Of a DNA stretch of 64,000 bases, positions 39,568-48,286 are shown in pieces. The notes beneath the pieces were generated by a model. That model had not been told where the DNA came from, did no database searches, and saw only the letters and a program-made list of their open reading frames with translations. Within the stretch, counting starts at the first letter, position 1. Each line of letters starts with the position of its first letter. This DNA comes from Actinophytocola sp044466355 (GTDB lineage Bacteria; Actinomycetota; Actinomycetes; Mycobacteriales; Pseudonocardiaceae), in NCBI RefSeq assembly GCF_044466355.1, contig NZ_JBITMQ010000004.1, positions 1-64,000 of the forward strand. Reading direction: 5' to 3'. The position numbers were made by a program, and so were the translations under genes.

Positions 39568-40526
39568 CGGCGGCCGGGCGGGCAGATCTCGTCGAGCGCG
39601 GCCAGGTCGTCGTCGCTCGGGTGCCACTGCGCGGCGGCCGCGTTCGCGATCACCTGGTCCGGCGTGGTGGCACCCGCGATCACCGAGCCGACCGGTTTCC
39701 GCGCGGCCAGCCAGCCGATGGCGACCGTCGCCATCGGCAGGCCGCGTTCCTCGGCGAACGCACGCAGCTTCTCGATCCGGTCCCACGGCGCCTCGGACAG
39801 CAGCCGGGTGCGGCCCGCGAGGCGTGCGTTCGCGGGCGGGTCGGTGTCGCGGTGGTACTTGCCCGTCAGCAGGCCGTTGGCCAGCGGGAAGTAGGGCAGC
39901 AGCCCGAGCCCGAACCGCTGGCACGCCGGGATGATGTCCCGTTCCGCCTCGCGTTCGAGCAGCGAGTAGTGGTTCTCGGCGGCGACCACACCCGCCCAGT
40001 GGTTGGTGCGGGAGAGCCACACGGAGTCCGCGATCTGCCAGCCGGCCAGGTTGCACACCCCCGCGTACCGGATCAGGCCCTCGCGCACGAGGTCGTCCAG
40101 CGCGGCCAGCGTCTCCTCGATCGGCGTGGTCGGGTCGGCGCGGTGCAGCTGGTACAGGTCGATCCAGTCGGTGCCGAGCCTGCGCAGCGACGCCTCGACC
40201 GCCCGCTTCACGTACCGGCGCGAGCCGCGCGCGCCGAAGTCCGGCCCGTTCCCGCCCTGCATGTCCACGCCGAACTTCGTGGCGATCACGGCGTTGTCCC
40301 GCCGACCGGAAAGGGCCTGGCCGAGCAGCTCCTCGCTGCGGCCACGCGGCGCGCCGTACACGTCGGCGACGTCGAAGAAGTTGATCCCGGCGTCGACCGC
40401 GGCGGCGATGAGGGCTCTGGACCCGGCCAGTGACTCCGCCGCCGTTCCCGGGCGGCCCAGGTTGTTGCAGCCGAGGCCGACCGCGCTGACCACGAGACCC
40501 GATTCTCCCAGGTGACGGAGTTCCAC
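39564..40526 (-). CDS. Aldo/keto reductase
   Basis: A 320-residue AKR TIM barrel. Catalytic tetrad region: Asp in FFDVADVYG with Tyr, Lys in VIATKFGVD, His in LYQLHRADP. NADPH-binding elements VIAGATTPDQV close to the C-terminus. YghZ/voltage-gated beta-subunit-like subgroup; reduces aldehydes or ketones. Substrate unspecified. Upstream divergent partner is the SDR at 40653. Confidence 0.9.
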   Translation of the reverse strand: MELRHLGESGLVVSAVGLGCNNLGRPGTAAESLAGSRALIAAAVDAGINFFDVADVYGAPRGRSEELLGQALSGRRDNAVIATKFGVDMQGGNGPDFGARGSRRYVKRAVEASLRRLGTDWIDLYQLHRADPTTPIEETLAALDDLVREGLIRYAGVCNLAGWQIADSVWLSRTNHWAGVVAAENHYSLLEREAERDIIPACQRFGLGLLPYFPLANGLLTGKYHRDTDPPANARLAGRTRLLSEAPWDRIEKLRAFAEERGLPMATVAIGWLAARKPVGSVIAGATTPDQVIANAAAAQWHPSDDDLAALDEICPPGRR

Positions 40527-40652
40527 GGTGACAGGCTACTGAGCGTGGCGCTCCCGATCCAGCTGCCAATCGGGTTGGTATTGACGTTCGACACATCGGG
40601 TATTCCGGCAGGCAGGGCCATTTTCCGGGGCCGGTGAGGCAGGGTGGGTGGC

Positions 40653-41594
40653 ATGAGCAAGGCATCTCAGGCGGAGCGGCCGTCCGCGGCGGACTGGATC
40701 GCGGGCCACCTCTCGACCCAGGTCGGCCGCGTGTACGTGGTGACCGGGGCGAACAGCGGGCTCGGCCTGGAGACCGCACGGGCTCTCGGCGCACTGGGTG
40801 CCACGGTGATCATGACGGCCCGCGACACGGCGAAGGGCGAGGCTGCGGTGGCCGCCCTGCGTGCCGAGCAGCCGGACGGCAACTTCGACCTGCGCAGGCT
40901 CGACCTCGCCGACCTCGACTCGGTGCGCGAGTTCGCCTCGGGCGTCGAACACGTGGACGTGCTGGTCAACAACGCCGGTGTGATGATGCCGCCCCGCACG
41001 CTGACCGAGCAGGGCTACGAGCTGCAGTTCGGCGTGAACCACCTGGCGCACTTCGCGCTGACGATCCTGCTGTTCAACACGCTGACGCGCAGCGAGGACC
41101 CGCGCGTGGTGACGGTCAGCTCCGGCCTGCACAAACGCGGCCGCATCCACTTCGAGGACCTGCACGGCGAGCACGGCTACCACCGCACGAAGTACTACTC
41201 GCAGTCGAAGCTGGCGAACGTGGTGTTCGCGCTGGAACTGCACCGCAGGCTGCGCGCCAACGGCTTCGCGCTGCGCAGCGTGCTGGCCCACCCGGGCTAC
41301 ACGGCCACGAACTTGCAGTCCAGCGGCCCGACCGGCGTCGGTAAACTGATCTTGAAGGTCACCAACAAGGTCATGGCGCAGGACGCGGCCATGGGCGCCC
41401 TGCCACAGATCTACGCGGCGGCGGGCGCGGACGTGGAGAGCGGCCAGTTCTGGGGCCCGGACGGCCGCAACGAGAGCAAGGGCTTCCCGACCCTCGTCGA
41501 ACCACTGGACGAGGCCCGCGACCGTGAACTGGGGAAACGCCTGTGGGACAGCTCGGAGGAACTCACCGGCGTGCACATCGACCTGGCCCCGTGA
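40653..41594 (+). CDS. SDR oxidoreductase (retinol dehydrogenase-like)
   Basis: A 313-residue extended classical SDR: TGANSGLGLETA, NNAGVMMPP, Ser in VTVSSGLHKRG, and YYSQSKLAN catalytic Tyr/Lys. The long C-terminus (HPGYTATNLQ) matches the retinol/WW-domain-type SDRs. Start at MSKASQAERP preceded by GGGTGG. GTGA overlap with the methyltransferase gene suggests co-expression and possibly a shared small-molecule pathway. Confidence 0.87.
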   Translation: MSKASQAERPSAADWIAGHLSTQVGRVYVVTGANSGLGLETARALGALGATVIMTARDTAKGEAAVAALRAEQPDGNFDLRRLDLADLDSVREFASGVEHVDVLVNNAGVMMPPRTLTEQGYELQFGVNHLAHFALTILLFNTLTRSEDPRVVTVSSGLHKRGRIHFEDLHGEHGYHRTKYYSQSKLANVVFALELHRRLRANGFALRSVLAHPGYTATNLQSSGPTGVGKLILKVTNKVMAQDAAMGALPQIYAAAGADVESGQFWGPDGRNESKGFPTLVEPLDEARDRELGKRLWDSSEELTGVHIDLAP

Positions 41595-42268
41595 CCGGCA
41601 GGCACATCCGCTCCGTCGAGGACGTGCTGACGCTGCTGGACGGGATGTTCGAGGCACCGGGGTGGGACGACTTCTACGCCGACCGCGACCGCCCGGTCCC
41701 GTTCTTCGCGGACAAGCCGGACGAGAACCTGGTGTCGTACCTGGACCGGGGGCTGGTCGAGCCGGGCCGCGCGCTGGACCTGGGCTGCGGTCACGGCCGG
41801 AACGCGGCCCACCTGGCGGCGGCGGGCTTCACGGTCGACGCGGTCGACCTGTCGCCGGCAGCCATCGAATGGGCCCGGGAACGCACGACGGACGTCCGCT
41901 TCCTGTGCGGCGACGTGTTCACGCTCGACCTGGGCGAGTACGACCTCGTCTACGACTCGGGCTGCTTCCACCACCTGCCACCGCACCGCCGGATCAGCTA
42001 TCTGTCCCTGCTCGACCGCTGCCTGAATCTGGGCGGCCACCTTGGCCTGGCCTGCTTCGCGGCGGGGGAGATGGGCTCGGAGACCCCGGACGAGGACCTG
42101 TACCGCCAGTCCGGCCTCGACGGGGGCCTCGCCTACACACCCGAGTCGCTGCGCTGGATCTTCGCGGAGCTGACCGAGGTGGAACTGCGGCGGATGGCCG
42201 ACGAGCCGCTGGACTCGCCGCGCTACGGGGTCCCGTTCCTGTGGACGGCGCTGTTCCGGCGCCCCTGA
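41591..42268 (+). CDS. Class I SAM-dependent methyltransferase
   Basis: A 225-residue Rossmann-fold methyltransferase. Motif I ALDLGCGHGRNAAHL, motif II VDAVDLSPAAIEW, motif III FLCGDVFTLD and YDLVYDSGCFHHLP. Length and pattern resemble the thiopurine-methyltransferase-like or small-molecule methyltransferase group. It starts GTG overlapping the SDR stop. Substrate unknown. Confidence 0.87.
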   Translation: MTGRHIRSVEDVLTLLDGMFEAPGWDDFYADRDRPVPFFADKPDENLVSYLDRGLVEPGRALDLGCGHGRNAAHLAAAGFTVDAVDLSPAAIEWARERTTDVRFLCGDVFTLDLGEYDLVYDSGCFHHLPPHRRISYLSLLDRCLNLGGHLGLACFAAGEMGSETPDEDLYRQSGLDGGLAYTPESLRWIFAELTEVELRRMADEPLDSPRYGVPFLWTALFRRP

Positions 42269-42342
42269 GTTCGTACCTGCGGGGGAGACCGTTCGTGCTT
42301 CGGCGGGACGTGCCGCGGGCCTGGGCGGACGACGCTGGTCGC

Positions 42343-43185
42343 ATGATCACCATGCGCTATGCCATCGGGTGGGCGGCCGTCGCCGCCACCGTGCCCTACC
42401 TGGTGTTGAAGGCGGTCTGGCTGGCCGGTGGCACGGTCGGCCTGACCGCGCCGTTCGACGAGCCGAGCGCGTACGTCCTCAACGCGGTCACCGCCGCCAT
42501 GGACGTCGTCGCGATCGTTGTCGCGCTCGGGTTCACCTACGCCTGGGGGCGGCGCGTGCCGGGGTTCCTCGTGCTGGTGCCGATCTGGGTCGGCACCGGT
42601 TTCCTCGTACCGATCGCCCTCCTGCTCCCCACCATGGACCTGAGCCAGTCCCAACCTTTCCTCGCGCCCTGGGTGCAGCCGCTGGTCTACGGTGGGTTCG
42701 CCTTCCAGGGGGTGATGCTCACGATCGCGTTCGTGTTCTACGCGCGGGACCGGTGGCCGTCGGTGTTCCGGCTCGGCACCGCCGACGTGCCCGCCGCCGG
42801 GCCGGTCCGGTTGGTCGTGGCGCACGTCGGCGCGTTGCTCGCCGCGGCGAGCGGTGTCCGGTACTTCTCGTACGGGACCGTGGACAGCGTGCTGTTCGGG
42901 GTGCTGGCCCTGGCCGCCGCCGGTGGTGTGCTCGTCATGACGAACCGGGTGCGGGGGCGGTTCTGGGTGCCGGTCGTCGTGACCTGGGTCGGGGCCGGGA
43001 GCCTGTTCGCCTGGGGCATGTGGACGGTGGTGAACAGGCTGGGCGACACGTTCCTGGTCGGCGGTCCCGCGCCGGTCTGGCCCGCGCTGCTCGACGTGAC
43101 GGCCGGGTGCCTGATCGGCCTGACCTCCCTGGTGTTGCTGAACCAGTGCGTACAGTGGAAGGCGTGGACGGACGCACGGCGATGA
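42343..43185 (+). CDS. Polytopic membrane protein
   Basis: A 280-residue protein with about 7 TM segments starting MITMRYAIGWAAVAATVPYLVLK. Pro, Trp and Gly residues are conserved-looking in loops but no family is recognised. ATG at 42352 is an alternative start. The stop overlaps the start of the next small gene (ATGA), tying it to the DUF6412-like/YidC pair. Confidence 0.75.
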   Translation: MITMRYAIGWAAVAATVPYLVLKAVWLAGGTVGLTAPFDEPSAYVLNAVTAAMDVVAIVVALGFTYAWGRRVPGFLVLVPIWVGTGFLVPIALLLPTMDLSQSQPFLAPWVQPLVYGGFAFQGVMLTIAFVFYARDRWPSVFRLGTADVPAAGPVRLVVAHVGALLAAASGVRYFSYGTVDSVLFGVLALAAAGGVLVMTNRVRGRFWVPVVVTWVGAGSLFAWGMWTVVNRLGDTFLVGGPAPVWPALLDVTAGCLIGLTSLVLLNQCVQWKAWTDARR

Positions 43186-43463
43186 GGTTGCTCCTCGCGC
43201 TGTTCCTGCCCGCCCTGTTCGTGGCCCTGCCCACCGTCGGTGGCGCGGGGCCGCTCGGCCTGGCCACCGCGTTGACCACCGGGCTCGCCGCCGCGCTGGT
43301 CATCGCCGTCGTGGTGCCGGTGCGGCTGGAAGCACCGGTCCGCGTGCGGGCGATCAGCCTGCGTGGCCGCGCGAAACTCAGTGTCTTCCTGCGGTTGCGC
43401 GATCCCGACGCGCCAGGACGCACCCGACCACGAGCTCCGGGACTCGGCAGCGCGGCTGCCTGA
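43182..43463 (+). CDS. DUF6412-type small membrane protein upstream of YidC
   Basis: A 93-residue protein with two hydrophobic stretches at the N-terminus (LLLALFLPALFVALP and GLAAALVIAVVVPV), then a basic C-terminal tail ending RTRPRAPGLGSAAA. The ATG overlaps the upstream stop. Small membrane proteins of this kind sit directly before YidC-like genes in actinobacteria (I believe DUF6412); function unknown. Confidence 0.75.
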   Translation: MRLLLALFLPALFVALPTVGGAGPLGLATALTTGLAAALVIAVVVPVRLEAPVRVRAISLRGRAKLSVFLRLRDPDAPGRTRPRAPGLGSAAA

Positions 43464-43523
43464 CGTTCTCCCAAGGCAGTCGCTCCCGCCTGCCCATGTC
43501 CGCATGAACTCCCGGAGCGACCC

Positions 43524-44363
43524 TTGTTCGACATCTTCCTGTACCCGGTCTCGGCCATTCTCTGGTTCTGGCACACCGTCTTCGGCGCCCTCCTCAGCCC
43601 CGACAGCGGGGTGGCGTGGGTGCTCGCCATCGTGTTCCTCGTCTTCACCATCCGCACGCTCCTGATCCGGCCCGCGCTCGGACAGCTGCGCGCCGCGCGC
43701 CGGGCGCGGGCGCTCGCACCACAGATGAAGAAGATCCGCGAGAAGTACGGCAAGGACCGTCAGCGGATGGCGCGGGAGATCCAGAAGCTGCACACCGACC
43801 ACGGCACCAGCCCGTTCGCGGGCTGCCTGCCCGCGCTGCTGCAGATCCCGGTCTTCCTCAGCCTGTACTGGGTGCTGCGGGACTTCACGCCCGGCGCCAC
43901 GTCCAACCACGTCTTCGACCGCGCGGACGTCGAGTCGTTCCTCAACGCCGACCTCTTCGGGGCGAAGCTCGGCAACTGGGTGAGCCAGCCCGTCGCCGAC
44001 CTGGCCGCGTTCGGCACCGACCGGGCGCACATGATCGCGGTCGGCGTGCCGCTGATGCTGGTCGCCGGGGCCGCCACGTTCCTGTCGATGCGGATGTCAC
44101 TGACGCGGCAGACCGACGTGAACCCGCAGGTCGCGGGCATCAGCAAGGCGATGATGTACCTGGCGCCCGCCGGCGTGCTGGTGTCCGGCTCGTTCTTCCC
44201 GGTGCCGGTCGGCGTGCTGCTGTACTTCCTCGCCAACAACGTGTGGACGTTCGGGCAGCAGCACCTCCTCACCGCGAAGGTCGACCGCGAGGAAGAGCCG
44301 CGGACGAGGCCGACGCCGAAGCCGTCCGCGCCGCGACCGGGGCAGAAGCCGAAACGGCGTTAA
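43524..44363 (+). CDS. yidC: YidC/Oxa1-family membrane insertase (second paralogue type)
   Basis: A 279-residue insertase with TM1 near the N-terminus, a cytosolic hairpin (RARALAPQMKKIREKYGKD) with IQKLHTDHGTSPFAGCLP, and later TMs including VLLYFLANNVWTFGQQ. Lys/Arg-rich tail (PGQKPKRR). It inserts membrane proteins with or without SecYEG. This copy is away from rpmH-rnpA, so it is likely the accessory YidC. Start is TTG with GGAG 7 bases upstream. Confidence 0.9.
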   Translation: MFDIFLYPVSAILWFWHTVFGALLSPDSGVAWVLAIVFLVFTIRTLLIRPALGQLRAARRARALAPQMKKIREKYGKDRQRMAREIQKLHTDHGTSPFAGCLPALLQIPVFLSLYWVLRDFTPGATSNHVFDRADVESFLNADLFGAKLGNWVSQPVADLAAFGTDRAHMIAVGVPLMLVAGAATFLSMRMSLTRQTDVNPQVAGISKAMMYLAPAGVLVSGSFFPVPVGVLLYFLANNVWTFGQQHLLTAKVDREEEPRTRPTPKPSAPRPGQKPKRR

Positions 44364-44452
44364 CGCCTGTGCGTCCTGCCGTGCAGCGCGAACGTGAGCC
44401 GCACGAGGAACACCACCGCCACGCCGCTGACGAGCACGATCTGCATGAACAC
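44360..44452 (-). CDS. Possible 30-residue single-TM peptide
   Basis: A minus-strand frame starting GTG at 44452 (MFMQIVLVSGVAVVFLV, then RLTFALHGRTHRR) with AGGAGG about 9 bases upstream. Predicts one short TM helix and a basic tail. Its stop overlaps the yidC stop by 3 bases. Real translation is plausible but unproven. Confidence 0.35.
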   Translation of the reverse strand: MFMQIVLVSGVAVVFLVRLTFALHGRTHRR

Positions 44453-44631
44453 CGCGTGCCGCCTCCTTGGTCTCGGAACACGAGTGCGACGGGGCCGATG
44501 GTGGCCCGGTGTCGGACCCGGACGTGGTAAATGACGTCTGACACGCCGGTCTGGTTCACTCGACTCGGTTGGGCAGGCGGATTCGACGAACGTGTGCTAG
44601 CGGCGAAACCCGTCCCGCTAACCTAAGGCGT

Positions 44632-45942
44632 GTGACCTTGGACGATCGGCGACCGGTCGGCGCTCTGCCGTCCGTCCACGAGGCGTGGTTGCCCCGTGAG
44701 CACTCCCTGCATCGTCCTCGGCACGGGAAGCGACAGCTGACCGCTCTGGTGTGCGCGCTGGTTTTCTTCAGCGCGCCCGCGTTCATGTGGTTGTTCGGCA
44801 TGCGGCCCACCGAACTGGAGAACCACGAGCTGGCGAGCTTCCCCAATCCGCTGGACGGGTGGCAGTTCTTCGCGGGCCTGGACCCCTGGGCCACCGACAA
44901 CCTGGTCTTCCGGGAGGAGGCCATCCAGGCGGCCGACTGGGTCAGCCGCTCGCTGTTCGGCGAACCGGCCCCGTTCGACCAGGGCGGCGGCCCACCCGGC
45001 GCACCGCTTCCCGGTGGGCCGGAGGACAACGGGCCCGACCAGCCTGGCGGGCAGGAGGAGTCCGCCGGGTACAGCCGCGTCATCGAGGGCCGCGACGGCT
45101 GGATGTACCTCGGTCTGGACACCAGCAACAAGTGCCTGCCCAAGCAGCCGATCGAGCAGAGCGTCCGCCAACTCGCCGCGCTGCGGGACGCGGTCGAGGC
45201 GTCCGGTCGTCAGTTCATGTTGGTGGTCGTGCCGGACAAGACCACGATGGTGCCCGAGTACCTGCCGGACACGTACCCGGGCAAGAAGTGCGCAGGCGAA
45301 GCCAGCCGGGAGCTGTGGCACGAGCTGTCCGCCCGGGCGGGGGCCATCGACATGCGTCCCGTGCTGCAGGCAGCCAGCGACGTGGTCAAGCGGCCTCTCT
45401 ACTTTCCGCTGGACTCACACTGGACCGACGAGGGTGCGCTGACCATGGTGCGCCAGATCGCCGACCGGATCGACGACGGTGTGTCCGCGGACTGGCGCAT
45501 CGTCAGGGCGGGCACCCGCACGGCCGACGCCGACCTGCCGAGGCTCATCGGGAAGCGCGGCGAGAACCGCGCCACCAACTTCCGCCTGCGGCCGGACGGC
45601 TGGACCGACCGCACCGGCCCGCATCTCCAGGACCCGCGCAAGCCGGTGCGCCGGACGTCCACGCCGATCGACGGCATGGTGCGTGAACGCACGCTGGTGC
45701 TCGGCGACTCGTTCATGCTGCCCGCGTCGGCCTACATGTCGGCCGCGTTCGCGGACGTCACACAGCTGTACTACAACATGATCGAGTCGGACCCCGCGAT
45801 GGTCGCCGCCACCATCGCGGACAACGAGGTCGTCGTCATGGAAATCGTGGAGCGCAACGTCGCCCTCGGCACCCCGGCGATGCTGGACTCCGACTTCATC
45901 GACCGGTTGCGCCAGGAACTGAAGAAACATCCGATTCGCTGA
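44632..45942 (+). CDS. AlgX/AlgJ-like SGNH hydrolase-fold membrane protein
   Basis: A 436-residue membrane-anchored protein: Arg-rich head, TM (about 37-57, TALVCALVFFSAPAFMWLFG), then an extracytoplasmic domain. The alginate O-acetyltransferase pattern is present: FPLDSHWTDEGA (Asp/His pair) and VLGDSFMLPAS with nucleophilic Ser. AlgX/AlgJ proteins O-acetylate exopolysaccharide, receiving acyl groups from a membrane acyltransferase; acyltransferase-3 genes lie downstream. The GTG start reads VTLDDRRPVGAL. Head of a plus-strand operon running to 56455. Confidence 0.82.
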   Translation: MTLDDRRPVGALPSVHEAWLPREHSLHRPRHGKRQLTALVCALVFFSAPAFMWLFGMRPTELENHELASFPNPLDGWQFFAGLDPWATDNLVFREEAIQAADWVSRSLFGEPAPFDQGGGPPGAPLPGGPEDNGPDQPGGQEESAGYSRVIEGRDGWMYLGLDTSNKCLPKQPIEQSVRQLAALRDAVEASGRQFMLVVVPDKTTMVPEYLPDTYPGKKCAGEASRELWHELSARAGAIDMRPVLQAASDVVKRPLYFPLDSHWTDEGALTMVRQIADRIDDGVSADWRIVRAGTRTADADLPRLIGKRGENRATNFRLRPDGWTDRTGPHLQDPRKPVRRTSTPIDGMVRERTLVLGDSFMLPASAYMSAAFADVTQLYYNMIESDPAMVAATIADNEVVVMEIVERNVALGTPAMLDSDFIDRLRQELKKHPIR

Positions 45943-45962
45943 GTGCCACAGGAGATCGACCT

Positions 45963-47045
45963 ATGACCTGGCAGGAGAACCTGCGCGCGCTCGACGCGCG
46001 CCTGGCCAACGGTGAGATCGGCGCGGCCGAGTACCGCAAGACGCGCGACGAGATCCTCGCCGAGGCCTCCAGTGCCAGCCAGCCGGTCTCCTTCGAGCCC
46101 GCGAACGAGCCCGGGTGGCAGGTGACGAACCCGGCGGAGGAGCTGGACGCGGACACCACGCTGATCACGTCGGTCGACACGGCCCCACCACAGCACGACC
46201 CCGACGCCGAGGCCACCCAGGTGGTCTCGACCGACTTCGTGACCGCGTCGCCGTCCGGATCACCGACCACGGCACCGTCCGTGTCGCCGACCGCTGCGCC
46301 GGGCCCGGCGCAGCTCGGCCCGCCCGGTCCGCCGCCCCAGGTCCGGCCGGTGCCGATCCAGGGCCAGGAGGTGTTCTCGCAGGCCCGCTCGTCCGGTGGG
46401 ACGGGGCGGGTGCTGCGCTTCGTCATCCCGGTGCTGATCCTCGCCCTGGTCGGCGCGGGCGTGTGGTGGTTCGCGCTGCGGGACGGCACGGCGCCGCCCG
46501 CGGCCCAGGACGACCGCCAGCAGCAGGAGCAGACCACCACGACGACGGCCCCCGCCACGTCGGCGGTGCCGAAGGCCGAGGACGTTGCCGCGTCGATGCC
46601 CGTCCTGCCCGGTGCGGCGAAGCCGGAAAGCGGCACGATGACCCCGGAGCAGGCGCAGCGGCAGAAGCTGCTCACTCCCGCCTACGCGAAGCTCCTCGCC
46701 GACGGCGGTGTCAGCGAGCTCGTCTACCGCAAGTCCGCCGGCGACGGGTACGGCTACCTGCTGGTCGCGGCGCCCGTCGAGCCGTCGGGACAGGCGGCCG
46801 CGCTCGTCTCGGCCACCACGGACAGCCTCGGCCAGACCGGCTTCAAGCCGGTGCCGGGCAGCGACGAGCCGCCCGTGATCAGCCGGACCGACCAGTTCTT
46901 CCGCACCTACGTGACGATGTACACCTCGGGTGACGTGTGGGTGCAGCTCAACGTGTCGGCGCCGCCGGACGGTGAGGAGGCGACCCTGGGCGCGGAGTTC
47001 GGGAAAGTGCTGCGCTCGGTGCTCGAGGAGCTTCCAGCCCGCTGA
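45963..47045 (+). CDS. Membrane protein with SHOCT-like head, TQxV motifs and ectodomain (paralogue 1)
   Basis: A 360-residue protein of three parts. N-terminal helical hairpin (1-37, MTWQENLRALDARLANG) resembles a SHOCT/oligomerisation module. A Pro-rich cytosolic linker follows with TTLI (65-68) and TQVV (85-88), next a TM (about 141-162, VLRFVIPVLILALVGAG), a Thr-rich stalk and an ectodomain with LVYRKSAGDGYGYLLVA. Related to the next gene and to 62106. AGGAGA lies 8 bases before ATG. Function unknown. Confidence 0.75.
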   Translation: MTWQENLRALDARLANGEIGAAEYRKTRDEILAEASSASQPVSFEPANEPGWQVTNPAEELDADTTLITSVDTAPPQHDPDAEATQVVSTDFVTASPSGSPTTAPSVSPTAAPGPAQLGPPGPPPQVRPVPIQGQEVFSQARSSGGTGRVLRFVIPVLILALVGAGVWWFALRDGTAPPAAQDDRQQQEQTTTTTAPATSAVPKAEDVAASMPVLPGAAKPESGTMTPEQAQRQKLLTPAYAKLLADGGVSELVYRKSAGDGYGYLLVAAPVEPSGQAAALVSATTDSLGQTGFKPVPGSDEPPVISRTDQFFRTYVTMYTSGDVWVQLNVSAPPDGEEATLGAEFGKVLRSVLEELPAR

Positions 47046-47152
47046 GGGCGATATGTCGACCCCGTGCACAATGAACGCGTTCGGGGGCAGATCTGGGCGG
47101 CACGACGGGCTGTGCGCCGAGGTGGGCAGCGGTCATAGGGAAGGGGACCAGG

Positions 47153-48286
47153 ATGTCCTGGCAGGACGATCTCCGCAGGCTGGACGAAGAACTGGCCACT
47201 GGGCGGATTTCCGCTGACGATTACCGGTCTCGCCGGGACCAGATCATGGCCACGGCCGTGTCGCCCGCCGCCGGCCAGGACACGCCGCCGAGTGAGTCGA
47301 CCACGGTCATGTCCCCCGTCCAGCCGGGGCAGCAGGCGCCCGGTCCGGCCGCGGACGCCGACCAGACGCAGATCGTGTCCGGCCAGCAGACCGACTCCGA
47401 TCGCACCCAGGCCGTCGGCTGGCGGGCCAGCCCGCCGGACGACCCGAACCGAACCCAGGTGGTGCCCGGCGTGCCGCCGCAGTCGTTCGCGGGTGCCCGC
47501 CCGCCCCGGCCCGCGCCGGGACAGGACCCGAACCTGCCGCCGTGGCAGCAGGAGGAGCAGCTGCCACCGCCGTGGGCCGGGCAGGACTTCCCGCCCCTCG
47601 TCGCGCACAACACGCCGGACTGGGCGCTGCAGGGCCCGGAGGTCTTCGAGTCGGAGAAGAAGGGCGGCGCGGGCAAGGTCATCGCCATCGTCGCGATCGT
47701 CGTCGTGCTGGTCGGCGTCGCCGTGGGTGCCTACTTCCTGTTCGGCAAGGACAACAACCAGGCGGGCGGCTCACCCGGTGGTGAGACGTCGAGCAGCCAG
47801 CCGCCGACGACGACGTCGGAGAAGCCGAAGGGCCCGATCGTCGAGCTGCCCGGGGAAGTCGCCGACATGGCGGACGTCAACACCTTCGAGAAGGTCGTCG
47901 ACCTGAACTACCTCACCAAGGAGGAGATCGGCGTCTACCAGGAGGGCGTGGCGGCGGCCAGCACGATCGCGCTCGCGAAGGACGGCGAGATCCAGATCGT
48001 CGTGCTGGTGACCGAGCAGGCAGACGAAGCGGCCGCTGCCACGGCGGCCGAGGGCCTGGACGCGATCCAGCAGGAGTTCAACAAGATGAAGACCCGTGAG
48101 GTGCCCGCCGGGGTGCTGGCCTCGGAGAACCAGAAGGCGAGCAGGGGGCCGATCATCCGCGCCCACTACGCGTCCGAGGACAAGGTCGTTCGCGTGCAGG
48201 TCCAGGGGCCGGACCTGGACCAGGTGAACGAGGTGTTCGACACGATCCTCGACGCACAGCTCGAACGGCTGCCCGCGAATGCCTGA
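47153..48286 (+). CDS. Membrane protein with SHOCT-like head and repeated TQxV motifs (paralogue 2)
   Basis: A 377-residue paralogue of the preceding protein: helical head (MSWQDDLRRLDEELATGRIS), cytosolic linker with TTVM (50-53), TQIV (72-75), TQAV (85-88) and TQVV (101-104), each preceded by an acidic residue, then a TM (about 176-198, VIAIVAIVVVLVGVAVGAYF), a Thr/Ser stalk and an ectodomain. The motifs look like phosphothreonine/FHA docking sites. The stop overlaps the giant fusion start by 8 bases. Confidence 0.77.
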   Translation: MSWQDDLRRLDEELATGRISADDYRSRRDQIMATAVSPAAGQDTPPSESTTVMSPVQPGQQAPGPAADADQTQIVSGQQTDSDRTQAVGWRASPPDDPNRTQVVPGVPPQSFAGARPPRPAPGQDPNLPPWQQEEQLPPPWAGQDFPPLVAHNTPDWALQGPEVFESEKKGGAGKVIAIVAIVVVLVGVAVGAYFLFGKDNNQAGGSPGGETSSSQPPTTTSEKPKGPIVELPGEVADMADVNTFEKVVDLNYLTKEEIGVYQEGVAAASTIALAKDGEIQIVVLVTEQADEAAAATAAEGLDAIQQEFNKMKTREVPAGVLASENQKASRGPIIRAHYASEDKVVRVQVQGPDLDQVNEVFDTILDAQLERLPANA

